This document shows, in pieces, positions 41,638-51,209 of a stretch of 64,000 nt of DNA (position 1 is the stretch's first letter; the number at the start of each line of letters is the position of its first letter). Below the pieces are notes generated by a model. It worked only from the letters and a program-made list of their open reading frames with translations. It was not told the DNA's origin and did no database searches. The stretch comes from Pseudomonas paraversuta (lineage in GTDB: Bacteria; Pseudomonadota; Gammaproteobacteria; Pseudomonadales; Pseudomonadaceae). The stretch lies in the NCBI RefSeq assembly GCF_904063065.1, contig NZ_CAJFCL010000011.1, forward strand, positions 1 through 64,000. The letters run 5' to 3'. Position numbers and translations under genes: made by a program.

Positions 41638-42795
41638 TCAGTTGAACAGGCCGTAAAAGAATAGACGGATGCTGTCCCATACGCGTCGGAAAATACCACC
41701 TTCCTCGACAGGCTCAAGTGCAATCAGGTCAGCGCTGTGCACGACCTTGTCGTCAAGTTTGACTTCAACCTTGCCGATCACGTCGCCTTTGGCAATAGGC
41801 GCCATCAGCTGAGGATTCATGGTCATGCTTGCAGCCAGCTTTTTCAATTGGCCTTTAGGCAAGGTCAGGGTCAAATCTTCAGCCAGACCGGCTTTGACCT
41901 GATTGGTGGTGCCTTTCCAGACAGGAGCCTGAGCCAGTTCAACACCCTTCTGGTAGAAGGTCTGGGTTTCGAAGAAACGGAAACCGTAGGTCAGCAGCTT
42001 CTGGGTTTCAGCAGCACGTGCCGCTTCGCTGTTGGTACCGAATACCACAGCAATCAGACGCATGCCATCGCGAACAGCCGAAGACACCATGCAGTAGCCG
42101 GCTTCGTCGGTGTGACCGGTTTTCAGACCATCAACGGTCTTGTCGCGCCACAGCAACAGGTTGCGGTTAGGCTGCTTGATACCGTTCCAGAAGAACTCTT
42201 TCTGCGAGTAGATCGCGTAGTGAGTCGGATCTTCGTGGATGATCGCGCGTGCCAGCAACGACATGTCGTGGGCAGACGAATAGTGATCCGGGTTCGGCAG
42301 GCCGGTCGGGTTCATGAAGTGGCTGTTGGTCATGCCCAACTCACCGGCGGTCTTGTTCATCATGTCGGCGAACGCATCTTCGCTGCCGGCAATGTGCTCG
42401 GCCAGGGCTACGCTGGCATCGTTACCCGACTGAATGATGATCCCGTGCAGCAGGTCGCTGACCGAAACCTGGGTACCTACCTTGATGAACATCCGCGAAC
42501 CACCGGTGCGCCAGGCGTTCTCGCTGACAGTTACCGGATCGTTCTCGCCGATCTGGCCGCGACGGATTTCCAGGGTCGCGATGTAAGCGGTCATCAGCTT
42601 GGTCAGGCTGGCCGGCGGCAGACGCTGGTCGCCGTTGTTTTCAACCAGCACGTTACCGCTGTTGGCATCCATCAGGACATAGGCCTTGGCAGCCAGTTGT
42701 GGCGGCGACGGCATCATCTCGACTGCCCAGGCAGCCGGGGTGATGATCAGCGGGACAAGCAGGCACAGGCGTTTGGCAAAGGTGGTGATGTTCAT
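41638..42795 (-). CDS. dacA: D-alanyl-D-alanine carboxypeptidase (PBP5/6 type)
   Basis: A 385-residue periplasmic enzyme trimming the pentapeptide of murein. Signal peptide (residues 1-24), then SxxK in PPASLTKLMTAYIA, SxN in IIQSGNDASVALAEH and KTG in DGLKTGHTDEAGYCMV. The C-terminal PBP5_C beta domain is followed by an amphipathic helix (WDSIRLFFYGLFN) that anchors it to the inner membrane. It follows rlpA on the same strand after 175 bases. Confidence 0.96.
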   Translation of the reverse strand: MNITTFAKRLCLLVPLIITPAAWAVEMMPSPPQLAAKAYVLMDANSGNVLVENNGDQRLPPASLTKLMTAYIATLEIRRGQIGENDPVTVSENAWRTGGSRMFIKVGTQVSVSDLLHGIIIQSGNDASVALAEHIAGSEDAFADMMNKTAGELGMTNSHFMNPTGLPNPDHYSSAHDMSLLARAIIHEDPTHYAIYSQKEFFWNGIKQPNRNLLLWRDKTVDGLKTGHTDEAGYCMVSSAVRDGMRLIAVVFGTNSEAARAAETQKLLTYGFRFFETQTFYQKGVELAQAPVWKGTTNQVKAGLAEDLTLTLPKGQLKKLAASMTMNPQLMAPIAKGDVIGKVEVKLDDKVVHSADLIALEPVEEGGIFRRVWDSIRLFFYGLFN

Positions 42796-42847
42796 CCGTC
42801 TCTCGAAATTGTTAATGGAAACTTACCCTCGCGGGCAAAACTGTTCT

Positions 42848-42869
42848 GACAGCCGTTTGACTGGCTGTC
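42848..42869. terminator. Hairpin in the rlpA-dacA gap
   Basis: GACAGCC and GGCTGTC form a perfect stem around eight bases in the leader of dacA. No clear T-run follows on the minus strand. It could shape the dacA leader or mark the end of the rlpA message. Confidence 0.4.
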
Positions 42870-42970
42870 GCGTATTCAGTTGCAAACCTGCCCCTCGAAG
42901 GGCTTTTGTTCTTGGCCCTTGCAACTGCGTTTGCGCCCCCAGGCCTGGAGGCACAACGCTTTAACCGGTG

Positions 42971-43957
42971 TTACTGATCGGTCACAACGCTCGGCTGGCC
43001 CAAATTGGCCAGTCGCACGCTGTTTTGTGTCTGCTGCACTTCATTTACCGAGGCAATCGGCCCCATGCGAACGCGGTGCAAGGTTTGTTGATTACGCACA
43101 ACCGAGCTGATGAACACGGGAGCGCTGACCATGCCACTGAGTTTGGAACGAAGCAACTCGGCGGCATCCGGATTGGCAAAAGCGCCAACCTGCAAATACG
43201 TGCCCTGGCCTTTGACCATCGGATTGACCGGCACGACATCGGCGGCATGCTGCTGGGCTGGCGGCGTCCATTGCTCGACCTTGCCGGTCGTCACTGTCGG
43301 GGCGGTGTTCTGGGCCACTTTCGGCTCATTGAGCATCAATGGCGCCGGGCGCCCACGTTGCGCCCACCAGGCTTGCGGGTCAATGCCTTCAACCTTGACC
43401 CGTGCGGTGCCGGTTTCGGCATAGCCCAGTTTCTTGGCGGCTGCGTAGGACAGGTCGATGATGCGGTCCGAATAAAACGGGCCACGGTCGTTGACCCGCA
43501 ATACCACGGCCTTGCCGTTATCCAGGTTGGTTACCTTGACATAGCTGGGCAGTGGCAGGGTCTTGTGCGCCGCGCTCATGCCGTACAGGTCATAAACCTC
43601 GCCATTGGCGGTGTTCTGGCCATGGAACTTGGTGCCGTACCAGGACGCCGTGCCCGAGGCCACGTAGGTCTTGGACTCTTGCATCGGGAAGTAGGTCTTG
43701 CCCAGCACCGAGTACGGCGCGGCCTTGTAAGGACCGGAGTGCAGGGTCGGCGTCGCGTCCGGGATGCGCGAAACATCGACGTCCCACCACGGCGCACCGT
43801 CCTTGTGGGCACGGTTGATGTCCAGCCCCGGTTTGGAAACAACGGCCGTCGGCTTTTGCGGGCTGTTCGGACGACTGCTGGTGCAGCTCACCACCAGCAG
43901 CGCAATAGCGGCGCAGGTTGCGAGTTTAAGAGGTGTGCGGATTGCTAGAAACGGCAT
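42971..43957 (-). CDS. rlpA: Septal ring lytic transglycosylase RlpA
   Basis: A 328-residue outer-membrane lipoprotein (lipobox VVSC, Cys25) that cleaves naked glycan strands at the division site; in P. aeruginosa it is an active transglycosylase. The RlpA double-psi beta barrel (about 105-200) includes ASGTASWYGTKFHGQNTANG, the catalytic region DLYGMSAAHKTLPLPSYVKV and RVNDRGPFYSDRIIDLSYAA. A C-terminal SPOR domain (about 250-325; GTYLQVGAFANPDAAELLRS) binds denuded peptidoglycan. Its ATG shares a base with the mltB TAA (TAATG), so translation is coupled. Confidence 0.96.
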   Translation of the reverse strand: MPFLAIRTPLKLATCAAIALLVVSCTSSRPNSPQKPTAVVSKPGLDINRAHKDGAPWWDVDVSRIPDATPTLHSGPYKAAPYSVLGKTYFPMQESKTYVASGTASWYGTKFHGQNTANGEVYDLYGMSAAHKTLPLPSYVKVTNLDNGKAVVLRVNDRGPFYSDRIIDLSYAAAKKLGYAETGTARVKVEGIDPQAWWAQRGRPAPLMLNEPKVAQNTAPTVTTGKVEQWTPPAQQHAADVVPVNPMVKGQGTYLQVGAFANPDAAELLRSKLSGMVSAPVFISSVVRNQQTLHRVRMGPIASVNEVQQTQNSVRLANLGQPSVVTDQ

Positions 43958-44967
43958 TACTTGTTGCCCCGTGCTTGAACCAGCAAGTCGGACAGTTGAT
44001 GCACTGCCATGGCGTACATCACGCTGCGGTTATAGCGCGTGATCGCATAAAAATTCTTCAGGCCCATCCAGTATTCAGGGCCATTGACGCCTTCAAGACG
44101 GAACGCCGTGACCGGCAGGTCGTCCGGCAGCGCATCATGACCCGACCAGCCCAGCGCTCGCAACTCCCCGACGGTTTTGACCGGTTCGATGCCCTGGGTC
44201 AAGCCTTCATCTGCCCTGTCGCCCTGTACGTCGGCACGCACCACCACCGGTTCACCGGCCACCCAGCCGTGACGCTTGAAGTAACTGGCAACACTGCCGA
44301 TGGCGTCGTCCGGATTGCTCCAGATATTAATGTGGCCATCGCCGTCGAAGTCCACTGCGTAGGCACGAAAGCTGCTCGGCATGAACTGCGGCAACCCCAT
44401 GGCCCCGGCATAAGAGCCCTTGAGGCTCAGCGGATCGACTTGTTCTTCGCGGGTCAGCAGCAGAAATTCACGCAACTCCTTGCGGAAAAACTCGGCGCGC
44501 GGCGGGTAGTCAAAACCCAGGGTCGACAGCGCATCAATCACCCGATAGCTACCGGTGTTGCGCCCGTAAAAGGTTTCGACACCGATAATCGACACAATGA
44601 CCTGGGCCGGAACCCCATACTCCTTCTCGGCACGGGCCAGCACGGCTTCGTGCTCGCGCCAGAAATCCACACCCCGGGCCACACGGGCGTCAGAGATAAA
44701 GATCGGGCGGTATTCCTTCCACTGTTTGACCCGCTCGGCCGGACGCGAGATCGCATCGAGGATGCTTTGCTTGCGCTCGGCATCACGGAACACGGCCATC
44801 AGCTGCTCGCCGGCAAACCCGTAATCGCGAGTCATTTCACCGACAAACTCAGCCACCTGGGGCGAGCCTTCATAGTCGCCGGCCACCGCGCCCTGCGCTG
44901 CCCCGAACAGACCCAGCAGGCCCATCCAGGACGCGTATCGAGCGGCCCAGCCACGCATTACTTGCAT
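43957..44967 (-). CDS. mltB: Membrane-bound lytic murein transglycosylase B
   Basis: A 336-residue glycan-cleaving enzyme. A signal sequence without an obvious lipobox (GLLGLFGAAQGAVAGD) suggests a soluble periplasmic form, like P. aeruginosa SltB1. The SLT_2 domain has the catalytic Glu in VSIIGVETFYGRNTGSYRV, and the blocks LKGSYAGAMGLPQFMPSSF and AVDFDGDGHINIW. ATG 44967 preceded by AAGGTGAAG is favoured over the longer frame that overlaps rodA. It is coupled to rlpA downstream. Confidence 0.93.
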   Translation of the reverse strand: MQVMRGWAARYASWMGLLGLFGAAQGAVAGDYEGSPQVAEFVGEMTRDYGFAGEQLMAVFRDAERKQSILDAISRPAERVKQWKEYRPIFISDARVARGVDFWREHEAVLARAEKEYGVPAQVIVSIIGVETFYGRNTGSYRVIDALSTLGFDYPPRAEFFRKELREFLLLTREEQVDPLSLKGSYAGAMGLPQFMPSSFRAYAVDFDGDGHINIWSNPDDAIGSVASYFKRHGWVAGEPVVVRADVQGDRADEGLTQGIEPVKTVGELRALGWSGHDALPDDLPVTAFRLEGVNGPEYWMGLKNFYAITRYNRSVMYAMAVHQLSDLLVQARGNK

Positions 44968-44984
44968 TGAATTCTTCACCTTAA

Positions 44985-46130
44985 TCAAACTTGTGCGATC
45001 CACTTGCGATGAGTGTGGATCGACATCAAAACCCCAAACGCTGACAGCAGCGTCACGAGCGAAGTTCCGCCGTAACTAATGAACGGCAATGGCACGCCCA
45101 CCACCGGTAACAGGCCACTGACCATACCGATGTTGACGAAAACATAAACAAAAAACGTCATGGTCAGGCTGCCCGCCAGCAATTTGCCGAACAGCGTCTG
45201 CGCCTGGGCGGTAATCACCAGGCCCCGACCAATCAACAACAGGTAGATCAACAACAGTGCACAGATACCCACCAGACCGAACTCCTCCCCCATCACCGCA
45301 ATGATGAAGTCGGTGTGACTCTCAGGCAGAAAATCCAGGTGCGACTGGGTGCCCAGCAGCCAGCCCTTGCCGAAGACCCCGCCCGAACCGATGGCAGCCT
45401 TGGACTGGATAATGTTCCAGCCCGTGCCCAGCGGATCGCTCTCAGGATCGAGAAAGGTCAGGATTCGCTGCTTCTGGTAGTCATGCATGATGAAAAACCA
45501 CATGGCAATTGCCACCGGCACGGCCGCCGCCAACACGCTGATAATCCAGCGCCAGCGCAAACCACCCATAAACAGCACGAACGCGCCGCCCGCCAGAACC
45601 AGCAGCGCGGTGCCGAGGTCGGGCTGACGCACGATCAGACCAAAGGGAATGCCGATCAGCAGCAAACTGACTGCCACGTGTTTGAGTTGTGGCGGTAGCG
45701 TGCGTTTGGACAGATACCAGGCGATGGTCGCCGGCATCAGAATCTTCATGAACTCCGAGGGCTGGAAGCGAATGACCCCCGGTATGTTGATCCAGCGCGT
45801 AGCGCCCATGGCGTTGTGGCCCATGACATCCACCACCACCAGCAACATCACCCCGACCAGGTAGCCCACCGGCACCCAGCGCGCCATGAAGCGGGGCTCG
45901 AGCTGGGCGATGATAAACATCGACACCAGGCCGATGCCGAAGGATGTTGCCTGTTTGCTCAGCAAGTCCCAGCTTTTACCGCTGGCCGAATAGAGTACAA
46001 ACAGACTGCCCGCAGCCAGGGTCAGGAGCAGAATCAGCAGCGGACCATCGATATGCAAACGCTGCAGCAGCGTGGCACGTCGACGCATCACGTCCTCACT
46101 GGAGAGGATGCGGTCAAAATTACTAATCAT
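44985..46130 (-). CDS. rodA: Rod-shape peptidoglycan polymerase RodA
   Basis: A 381-residue SEDS-family glycosyltransferase with about ten membrane helices that polymerises lipid II in the elongasome with PBP2. Family blocks: GATRWINIPGVIRFQPSEFMK (with the catalytic Asp region later in QRILTFLDPESDPLGTGWNI), LPESHTDFIIAVMGEEFGL and PVVGVPLPFISYGGTSL. It overlaps the mrdA stop by eight bases, pairing the polymerase with its transpeptidase. Length and start agree with other pseudomonads. Confidence 0.97.
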   Translation of the reverse strand: MISNFDRILSSEDVMRRRATLLQRLHIDGPLLILLLTLAAGSLFVLYSASGKSWDLLSKQATSFGIGLVSMFIIAQLEPRFMARWVPVGYLVGVMLLVVVDVMGHNAMGATRWINIPGVIRFQPSEFMKILMPATIAWYLSKRTLPPQLKHVAVSLLLIGIPFGLIVRQPDLGTALLVLAGGAFVLFMGGLRWRWIISVLAAAVPVAIAMWFFIMHDYQKQRILTFLDPESDPLGTGWNIIQSKAAIGSGGVFGKGWLLGTQSHLDFLPESHTDFIIAVMGEEFGLVGICALLLIYLLLIGRGLVITAQAQTLFGKLLAGSLTMTFFVYVFVNIGMVSGLLPVVGVPLPFISYGGTSLVTLLSAFGVLMSIHTHRKWIAQV

Positions 46131-48015
46131 TGGCCGTAACCTCTGCCTTTAAAGGGCTGGCGTATTCGGGTTTGAGCTTGCCGTCAGCATCCAGCAACCA
46201 GGCATCCATGACCTTACGCACCACCGGCGAGGCAACCCGACTGCCCGCCTCACCGTTTTCAATCATGACCGAGACGGTAATTTGCGGGTTGTTGGCCGGG
46301 GCAAAGCCGACAAACAAGGCGTGGTCACGGTGACGTTCCTGAACCTTGGAGCGGTCGTACTTCTCACCCTGTTTGATCGCCACGACCTGCGCCGTACCAC
46401 TCTTGCCGGCAATCAGGTATTGCGCCCCGACGCCTGCAACCCGCGCAGTGCCGCGGGCACCGTGCACCACTTGCTGCATGCCGTGACTGACCTTGGCCCA
46501 GCTGGACGGGTCGCGAAGAATGATATCGGGCATCGGGTTAGGATCGACCGGCGCCACGCCCTCAATGGTTTTGGCCAGGTGCGGGCGAATCCACTTGCCC
46601 TTGCTGGCAATCAGCGCAGTCGCCTGCGCCAGCTGCAGAGGCGTGGACTGCATATAACCCTGACCAATCCCCAGAATCAGGGTCTCGCCCGGGAACCAGG
46701 CCTGACGCCGGGTCGCGCGCTTCCACTCCCGGGACGGCATCAAGCCAGCCGACTCTTCGAACATGTCGAGGGAGACTTTTTGGCCGATACCGAACTGGTT
46801 CATGTAGGTCGACAAACGATCGATGCCCAGCTTGTGGGCCAGATCATAGAAATAGGTGTCGTTGGACCGCATGATCGCGGTGTCCAGGTCGACATAGCCA
46901 TCACCGGTGCGGTTCCAGTTACGGTACTTGTGATCGTAATTGGGCAACTGGTAATAGCCCGGATCGTAGACCCGGGTCGAAGCATTGATCACGCCACTGT
47001 CCAGACCGGCAATCGCTACTGCCGGCTTGATGGTCGAGCCCGGCGGGTACAGGCCGCGCAAGATGCGGTTGAACAGCGGGCGGTCAATCGAATCGCGCAA
47101 CTCGGCATAGGCCTTGAAGCTGATGCCGGTGACAAACAGGTTGGGGTCAAAGCTTGGCTGACTGACCATGGCCAGCACTTCACCGGTCATCGGATTCAGG
47201 GCAACTACCGCCCCGCGCCGACCGGCAAGTGCTTCTTCGGCCGCCTCTTGCAGCTTGATATCGAGGCTGAGCACGATGTCTTTGCCGGGAATCGGGTCGG
47301 TGCGCTTTAACACCCGCAATACCCGGCCCCGGGCGTTGGTTTCAACTTCTTCGTAGCCCACCTGACCGTGCAGCTCGGCTTCATAGAAGCGTTCGATACC
47401 GGTTTTGCCGATGTGATGGGTGCCGCTGTAATTGACCGGATCGAGGGTTTTAAGCTCTTTCTCGTTGATCCGCCCCATGTAACCCACCGAGTGCGCAAAG
47501 TGCGCGCCTTGCGGGTAATGCCGTACCAGCTGCGCAACCACCTCAACCCCGGGCAGGCGGAACTGGTTCACGGCAATCCGGGCGATCTGCTCTTCGTTCA
47601 GCTCAAACAGAATGGGCACTGGCTCAAACGGCCGGCGCCCCTGCTTCATGCGTTTTTCAAACAACGCACGATCTTCCGGCGTGAGCTGCAGGACTTCAAC
47701 GATAACGTCGAGCACCTGCTGCGAATCGCCCGAACGCTCACGGGTCATGGTCAGGCTGAAACTGGGACGGTTGTCCGCGATCACTACGCCATTGCGGTCA
47801 AAGATCAGGCCGCGGGTCGGTGGAATCGGCTGCACATGCACCCGGTTGTTTTCCGACAGGGTCGAGTGGTACTCGTACTGCACCACCTGCAGAAAATACA
47901 GGCGTGCAAGCAGGACGCAAATCAGTACCACCACCGCAATTGCGCCGACCACGACTCGTCCGCGCACCAGGCGTGCGTCTTTCTCGTGGTCTTTGAGGCG
48001 TATCGGCTGAGACAT
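46123..48015 (-). CDS. mrdA: Peptidoglycan transpeptidase PBP2
   Basis: A 630-residue class B penicillin-binding protein of the elongasome. One N-terminal membrane helix (residues 20-42), a dimerisation/pedestal domain (65-240), then the transpeptidase domain with SxxK in YPPGSTIKPAVAI, SxN in IMRSNDTYFYDLAH and KSG in IAGKSGTAQVVAIKQ. It is the target of mecillinam in enterics. It lies 12 bases after rlmH and overlaps rodA. Confidence 0.97.
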   Translation of the reverse strand: MSQPIRLKDHEKDARLVRGRVVVGAIAVVVLICVLLARLYFLQVVQYEYHSTLSENNRVHVQPIPPTRGLIFDRNGVVIADNRPSFSLTMTRERSGDSQQVLDVIVEVLQLTPEDRALFEKRMKQGRRPFEPVPILFELNEEQIARIAVNQFRLPGVEVVAQLVRHYPQGAHFAHSVGYMGRINEKELKTLDPVNYSGTHHIGKTGIERFYEAELHGQVGYEEVETNARGRVLRVLKRTDPIPGKDIVLSLDIKLQEAAEEALAGRRGAVVALNPMTGEVLAMVSQPSFDPNLFVTGISFKAYAELRDSIDRPLFNRILRGLYPPGSTIKPAVAIAGLDSGVINASTRVYDPGYYQLPNYDHKYRNWNRTGDGYVDLDTAIMRSNDTYFYDLAHKLGIDRLSTYMNQFGIGQKVSLDMFEESAGLMPSREWKRATRRQAWFPGETLILGIGQGYMQSTPLQLAQATALIASKGKWIRPHLAKTIEGVAPVDPNPMPDIILRDPSSWAKVSHGMQQVVHGARGTARVAGVGAQYLIAGKSGTAQVVAIKQGEKYDRSKVQERHRDHALFVGFAPANNPQITVSVMIENGEAGSRVASPVVRKVMDAWLLDADGKLKPEYASPLKAEVTAND

Positions 48016-48027
48016 TCGGGACGCTGA

Positions 48028-48495
48028 CTATTTGTGATAAGGGTGCCCGGACAACACTGTCCAGGCGCGATACAACTGTTCACCAATCAGAATCCGTACT
48101 AACGGGTGCGGCAACGTCAAGGGCGACAACGACCAGCGCTGATCGGCGCGCGCGCAAACTTCAGGCGCCAACCCTTCGGGGCCGCCGACCATGAAGTTCA
48201 CCGTGCGCGAGTCCAGGCGCCAGCGGTCGAGCTCAACCGCCAGCTGCTCGGTGCTCCACGGCTTGCCGTGGACTTCCAACGTAACGATTCGCTCCCCCGG
48301 GCCGACCTTGGCCAGCATGGCCTCGCCTTCCTGACGGATAAAACGAGCCACGTCAGCATTCTTGCCGCGGGTATTGAGCGGTATTTCTACCAGTTCAAGC
48401 GCCAGCTCGGATGGCAGACGCTTGGCATATTCATGCCAACCCTCTTCCACCCACTTGGGCATACGCGAACCGACAGCGATCAGACGCAAGCGCAC
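48028..48495 (-). CDS. rlmH: 23S rRNA (pseudouridine1915-N3)-methyltransferase RlmH
   Basis: A 155-residue SPOUT-fold dimeric methyltransferase acting on 70S ribosomes at position 1915. Family features: MRLRLIAVGSRMPKWVEEGW, the knot motif FMVGGPEGLAPEVCARADQR and LSPLTLPHPLVRILIGEQLYR. It lies nine bases after rsfS and 12 before mrdA. The rsfS-rlmH-mrdA-rodA order is conserved in Pseudomonas and beyond. Confidence 0.96.
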   Translation of the reverse strand: MRLRLIAVGSRMPKWVEEGWHEYAKRLPSELALELVEIPLNTRGKNADVARFIRQEGEAMLAKVGPGERIVTLEVHGKPWSTEQLAVELDRWRLDSRTVNFMVGGPEGLAPEVCARADQRWSLSPLTLPHPLVRILIGEQLYRAWTVLSGHPYHK

Positions 48496-48504
48496 AACGA
48501 ACCC

Positions 48505-48999
48505 TTATTCCTGGTCTTTGTTGAGCTTGATGAAGTGCTCGTGGGTGTTTTCCGGGCTGTGGTGAGCAGCGTTCAGGGCACGGCTCTGTTCTGCGCCGGA
48601 CCACAGGCGTTCCAGGTCGTAGAACTGACGGGCACTGGCAGTCATCATGTGCACGATCACGTCGTCCATATCCAGCAGGACCCAGTCGCTGTCGCCCTTG
48701 CCTTCTTCGCCCAATGGCTTCACGCCCAGCGCTTTGACGGCCTCACGAACCTTGTCCAGCATCGCGCCGATCTGACGGTTCGAAGTACCGGTAGCGATGA
48801 TCATGAAATCGGTGATGCTGTGCTTGTCACGCACGTCGATGATCTGGATGTCCTGACCTTTAACGTCTTCCAGAGCGGCAACGGCTACTTCAACCAGTTT
48901 TTCGCCCTTGAGTGGCTCACCGGTGAATTTTTCAACTGGCAGCGGAGCGCTTTTGGCTTTGCCTGTGCGCTTTACTTTGCTTACGTCTTTGTTCGTCAT
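48505..48999 (-). CDS. rsfS: Ribosome silencing factor RsfS
   Basis: A protein of about 164 residues that binds L14 and blocks subunit joining under starvation. The core VAVAALEDVKGQDIQIIDVR, DFMIIATGTSNRQIGAMLDK and GDSDWVLLDMDDVIVHMMT is typical. A Lys-rich N-terminal extension (about 40 residues) and a 30-residue C-terminal tail (HHSPENTHEHF) are longer than in E. coli (105) but usual in this lineage. ATG 48999 is assumed; ATG 49020 in frame is possible. Confidence 0.93.
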   Translation of the reverse strand: MTNKDVSKVKRTGKAKSAPLPVEKFTGEPLKGEKLVEVAVAALEDVKGQDIQIIDVRDKHSITDFMIIATGTSNRQIGAMLDKVREAVKALGVKPLGEEGKGDSDWVLLDMDDVIVHMMTASARQFYDLERLWSGAEQSRALNAAHHSPENTHEHFIKLNKDQE

Positions 49000-49070
49000 A
49001 TAAAAACTCGTTTTGCTCATGTGTTCGGGCGTTTCAATACACGTTGAATCGTGCCTTGAAACGCGCCTTT

Positions 49071-49760
49071 TCAGTTCGACGCACGGTAAAGTCCGTGCGC
49101 ATCGATGTAGGCCAGGACCGCGTCGGGCACCAGATAACGTACCGACTTACCGCTGGCCAGCAGTTGACGGATCTGGGTGGCGGATACCGCGAGCGGCGTC
49201 TGCCAGACGAATGCAATCTGTCCGCCAGGCCCCTTCAGGGCCAGCGGGTCGCTCACCGAGCGCGCTGCCAGCAGGTTGCGCAATGCATCCGGCGGTTCGC
49301 TGTCGGCATCCGGGCGCTGTAGCACCAGGATATGGCAATGCTGGAGTAAATCCTCCCAGCGGTGCCACGTAGGCAGGCCGCAAAAAGCGTCCCAGCCCAG
49401 CAGTAAAAACAACTGGTCATCAGCGGCCAGCTCGGCCCGCATCAGTTCCAGGGTATCAATGGTGTAGGACGGCGTGTCCCGTTGCAGCTCCCGGGAATCC
49501 ACTACCAGCGTAGCTACTCCAGCGACAGCACACTCAACCATCGCCAAACGGTCGAGCGCCGACACCTGGGGCGTATCGCGATGTGGCGGCCTGGCGTTGG
49601 GAGTCAGACGCAACTCGTCGAGCTGCATCATTTCGGCCACTTCCAGGCCACCGCGCAAATGCCCGATGTGCACCGGATCGAAGGTGCCACCCAGAACGCC
49701 AATGCGCAGGGGTAACAGGCCGATGGCCGGGGCCACCACTAACGGACTGAGGTCAACCAA
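49071..49760 (-). CDS. nadD: Nicotinate-nucleotide adenylyltransferase
   Basis: About 229 residues; makes nicotinate adenine dinucleotide in NAD synthesis. The nucleotidyltransferase motif GVLGGTFDPVHIGHLR is near the N-terminus, and the ISTxxR-like motif appears as SATQIRQLLASGKSVRYLVP. No ATG exists close to the core; TTG at 49758-49760, one base beyond the proA stop, is the most likely start, and GTG codons shortly after are alternatives. It is probably transcribed with proA upstream and rsfS downstream. Confidence 0.92.
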   Translation of the reverse strand: MVDLSPLVVAPAIGLLPLRIGVLGGTFDPVHIGHLRGGLEVAEMMQLDELRLTPNARPPHRDTPQVSALDRLAMVECAVAGVATLVVDSRELQRDTPSYTIDTLELMRAELAADDQLFLLLGWDAFCGLPTWHRWEDLLQHCHILVLQRPDADSEPPDALRNLLAARSVSDPLALKGPGGQIAFVWQTPLAVSATQIRQLLASGKSVRYLVPDAVLAYIDAHGLYRASN

Positions 49761-49761
49761 G

Positions 49762-51033
49762 TCAGACCGGCTCCTGGCCGCGCAGCTGACCGTCACCGAC
49801 CACAATGTACTTCTCGCAGGTCAGACCTTCGAGACCCACCGGGCCGCGGGCGTGCAGCTTATCAGTAGAAATGCCAATCTCCGCACCCAATCCGTACTCA
49901 AATCCATCGGCGAAGCAGGTCGGGGTGTTGAGCATCACTGAACTGGAGTCGACTTCGGCCATAAAACGCCGGGCGTCGCCCTGATGTTCGGTGACGATCG
50001 AGTCGGTGTGATGGGAGCCGTAGTGATTGATGTGCTCAATCGCCTGGTCCAGACCGTCGACGATCAGGATCGACAAAATCGCATCCAGATACTCGGTGCT
50101 CCAGTCATCTTCGGTGGCCGGCAGCACGTCGATCAACGCCCGGGTACGTTCGCAACCGCGCAGCTCGACGCCCTTGGTGCGGAACTGTTCGGCCATTGCC
50201 GGCAAAAACTGCGCAGCGACGGCCTGATCCACCAGCAGGGTTTCCATCGCCCCGCAGATCCCGTAACGGTAGGTCTTGGCGTTGAACGCGATGCGCTGGG
50301 CCTTGGCCAGATCAGCGCGGGCACTGACATAGACATGGCAAATGCCGTCAAGGTGCTTGATGACCGGCACCTTGGCATCACGGCTGACCCGTTCGATCAG
50401 GCCTTTGCCGCCACGGGGCACAATCACGTCCACGTACTCGGGCATAGTGATCAGCGCGCCGACCGCAGCCCGGTCGGTGGTTTCAACCACCTGTACCACT
50501 GCCGGCGGCAGTCCGGCCTCGGCCAGACCTCGCTGGATGCAGATGGCTATCGCACGGTTGGAGTGAATCGCCTCGGAGCCGCCACGCAGAATGGTGGCAT
50601 TGCCCGACTTGAGACACAGGCTGGCGGCATCGATGGTCACGTTCGGACGCGACTCGTAGATGATTCCGACTACTCCCAGCGGCACGCGCATCTTGCCCAC
50701 CTGGATACCCGAGGGGCGATAGCTCATGTCACGAATGGCCCCGACGGGGTCCGGCAAGCTTGCCACCTGACGCAAACCGACAATCATGCTGTCGATTCGG
50801 GCAGGGGTCAGCGCCAGGCGCTCCAGCATGGCTGGCTCAAGGCCATTGGCCCGGCCGGCGGCCAGGTCCAGTTCGTTGGCCGCAACCAGCTCCGAACGGG
50901 CCGCATCCAGGGCTTCGGCAGCGCCGTGCAGGGCACGGTTTTTCTGCGCCGTGCTGGCGCGACCGATCACGCGGGAGGCTTCGCGAGCAGCGCGACCCAG
51001 GCGGGTCATGTAGTCAAGAACGGACTCAGTCAT
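49762..51033 (-). CDS. proA: Gamma-glutamyl phosphate reductase
   Basis: A 423-residue ALDH-superfamily enzyme, second step of proline synthesis. Blocks: VPLGVVGIIYESRPNVTIDA, LCLKSGNATILRGGSEAIHS, VIVPRGGKGLIERVSRDAKV and the Cys-containing KTYRYGICGAMETLLVDQ; the C-terminal SSSVMLNTPTCFADGFEYGLGAEIGIST is typical. In the family motif the nucleophile region is C-N-A-M/A-E-T-L; here CGAMETL places Gly where Asn is common. The start has a moderate ribosome site. It is divergent from the glycosylase gene. Confidence 0.96.
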   Translation of the reverse strand: MTESVLDYMTRLGRAAREASRVIGRASTAQKNRALHGAAEALDAARSELVAANELDLAAGRANGLEPAMLERLALTPARIDSMIVGLRQVASLPDPVGAIRDMSYRPSGIQVGKMRVPLGVVGIIYESRPNVTIDAASLCLKSGNATILRGGSEAIHSNRAIAICIQRGLAEAGLPPAVVQVVETTDRAAVGALITMPEYVDVIVPRGGKGLIERVSRDAKVPVIKHLDGICHVYVSARADLAKAQRIAFNAKTYRYGICGAMETLLVDQAVAAQFLPAMAEQFRTKGVELRGCERTRALIDVLPATEDDWSTEYLDAILSILIVDGLDQAIEHINHYGSHHTDSIVTEHQGDARRFMAEVDSSSVMLNTPTCFADGFEYGLGAEIGISTDKLHARGPVGLEGLTCEKYIVVGDGQLRGQEPV

Positions 51034-51209
51034 GGTCTCAAGGGTCTTGGCAGGGAGGAAAGCGGCCGATTATAGCTGTCGCGCCGTCTCACGCACAGCG
51101 GTGACAGGCGGATGGTCGAAATCGGCCGTAAATACACAGTGTTCAGCCCCGATTAAGCATCCCTTGCTATGATTGGCGACTTTTTAGCCATCTGCTGACC
51201 GCCCTGAAG

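Noticed and set aside
44985..45003. Longer mltB start overlapping rodA
   Set aside because: ATG 44967 has AAGGTGAAG at proper spacing and gives a normal signal peptide; the longer version adds residues before it.
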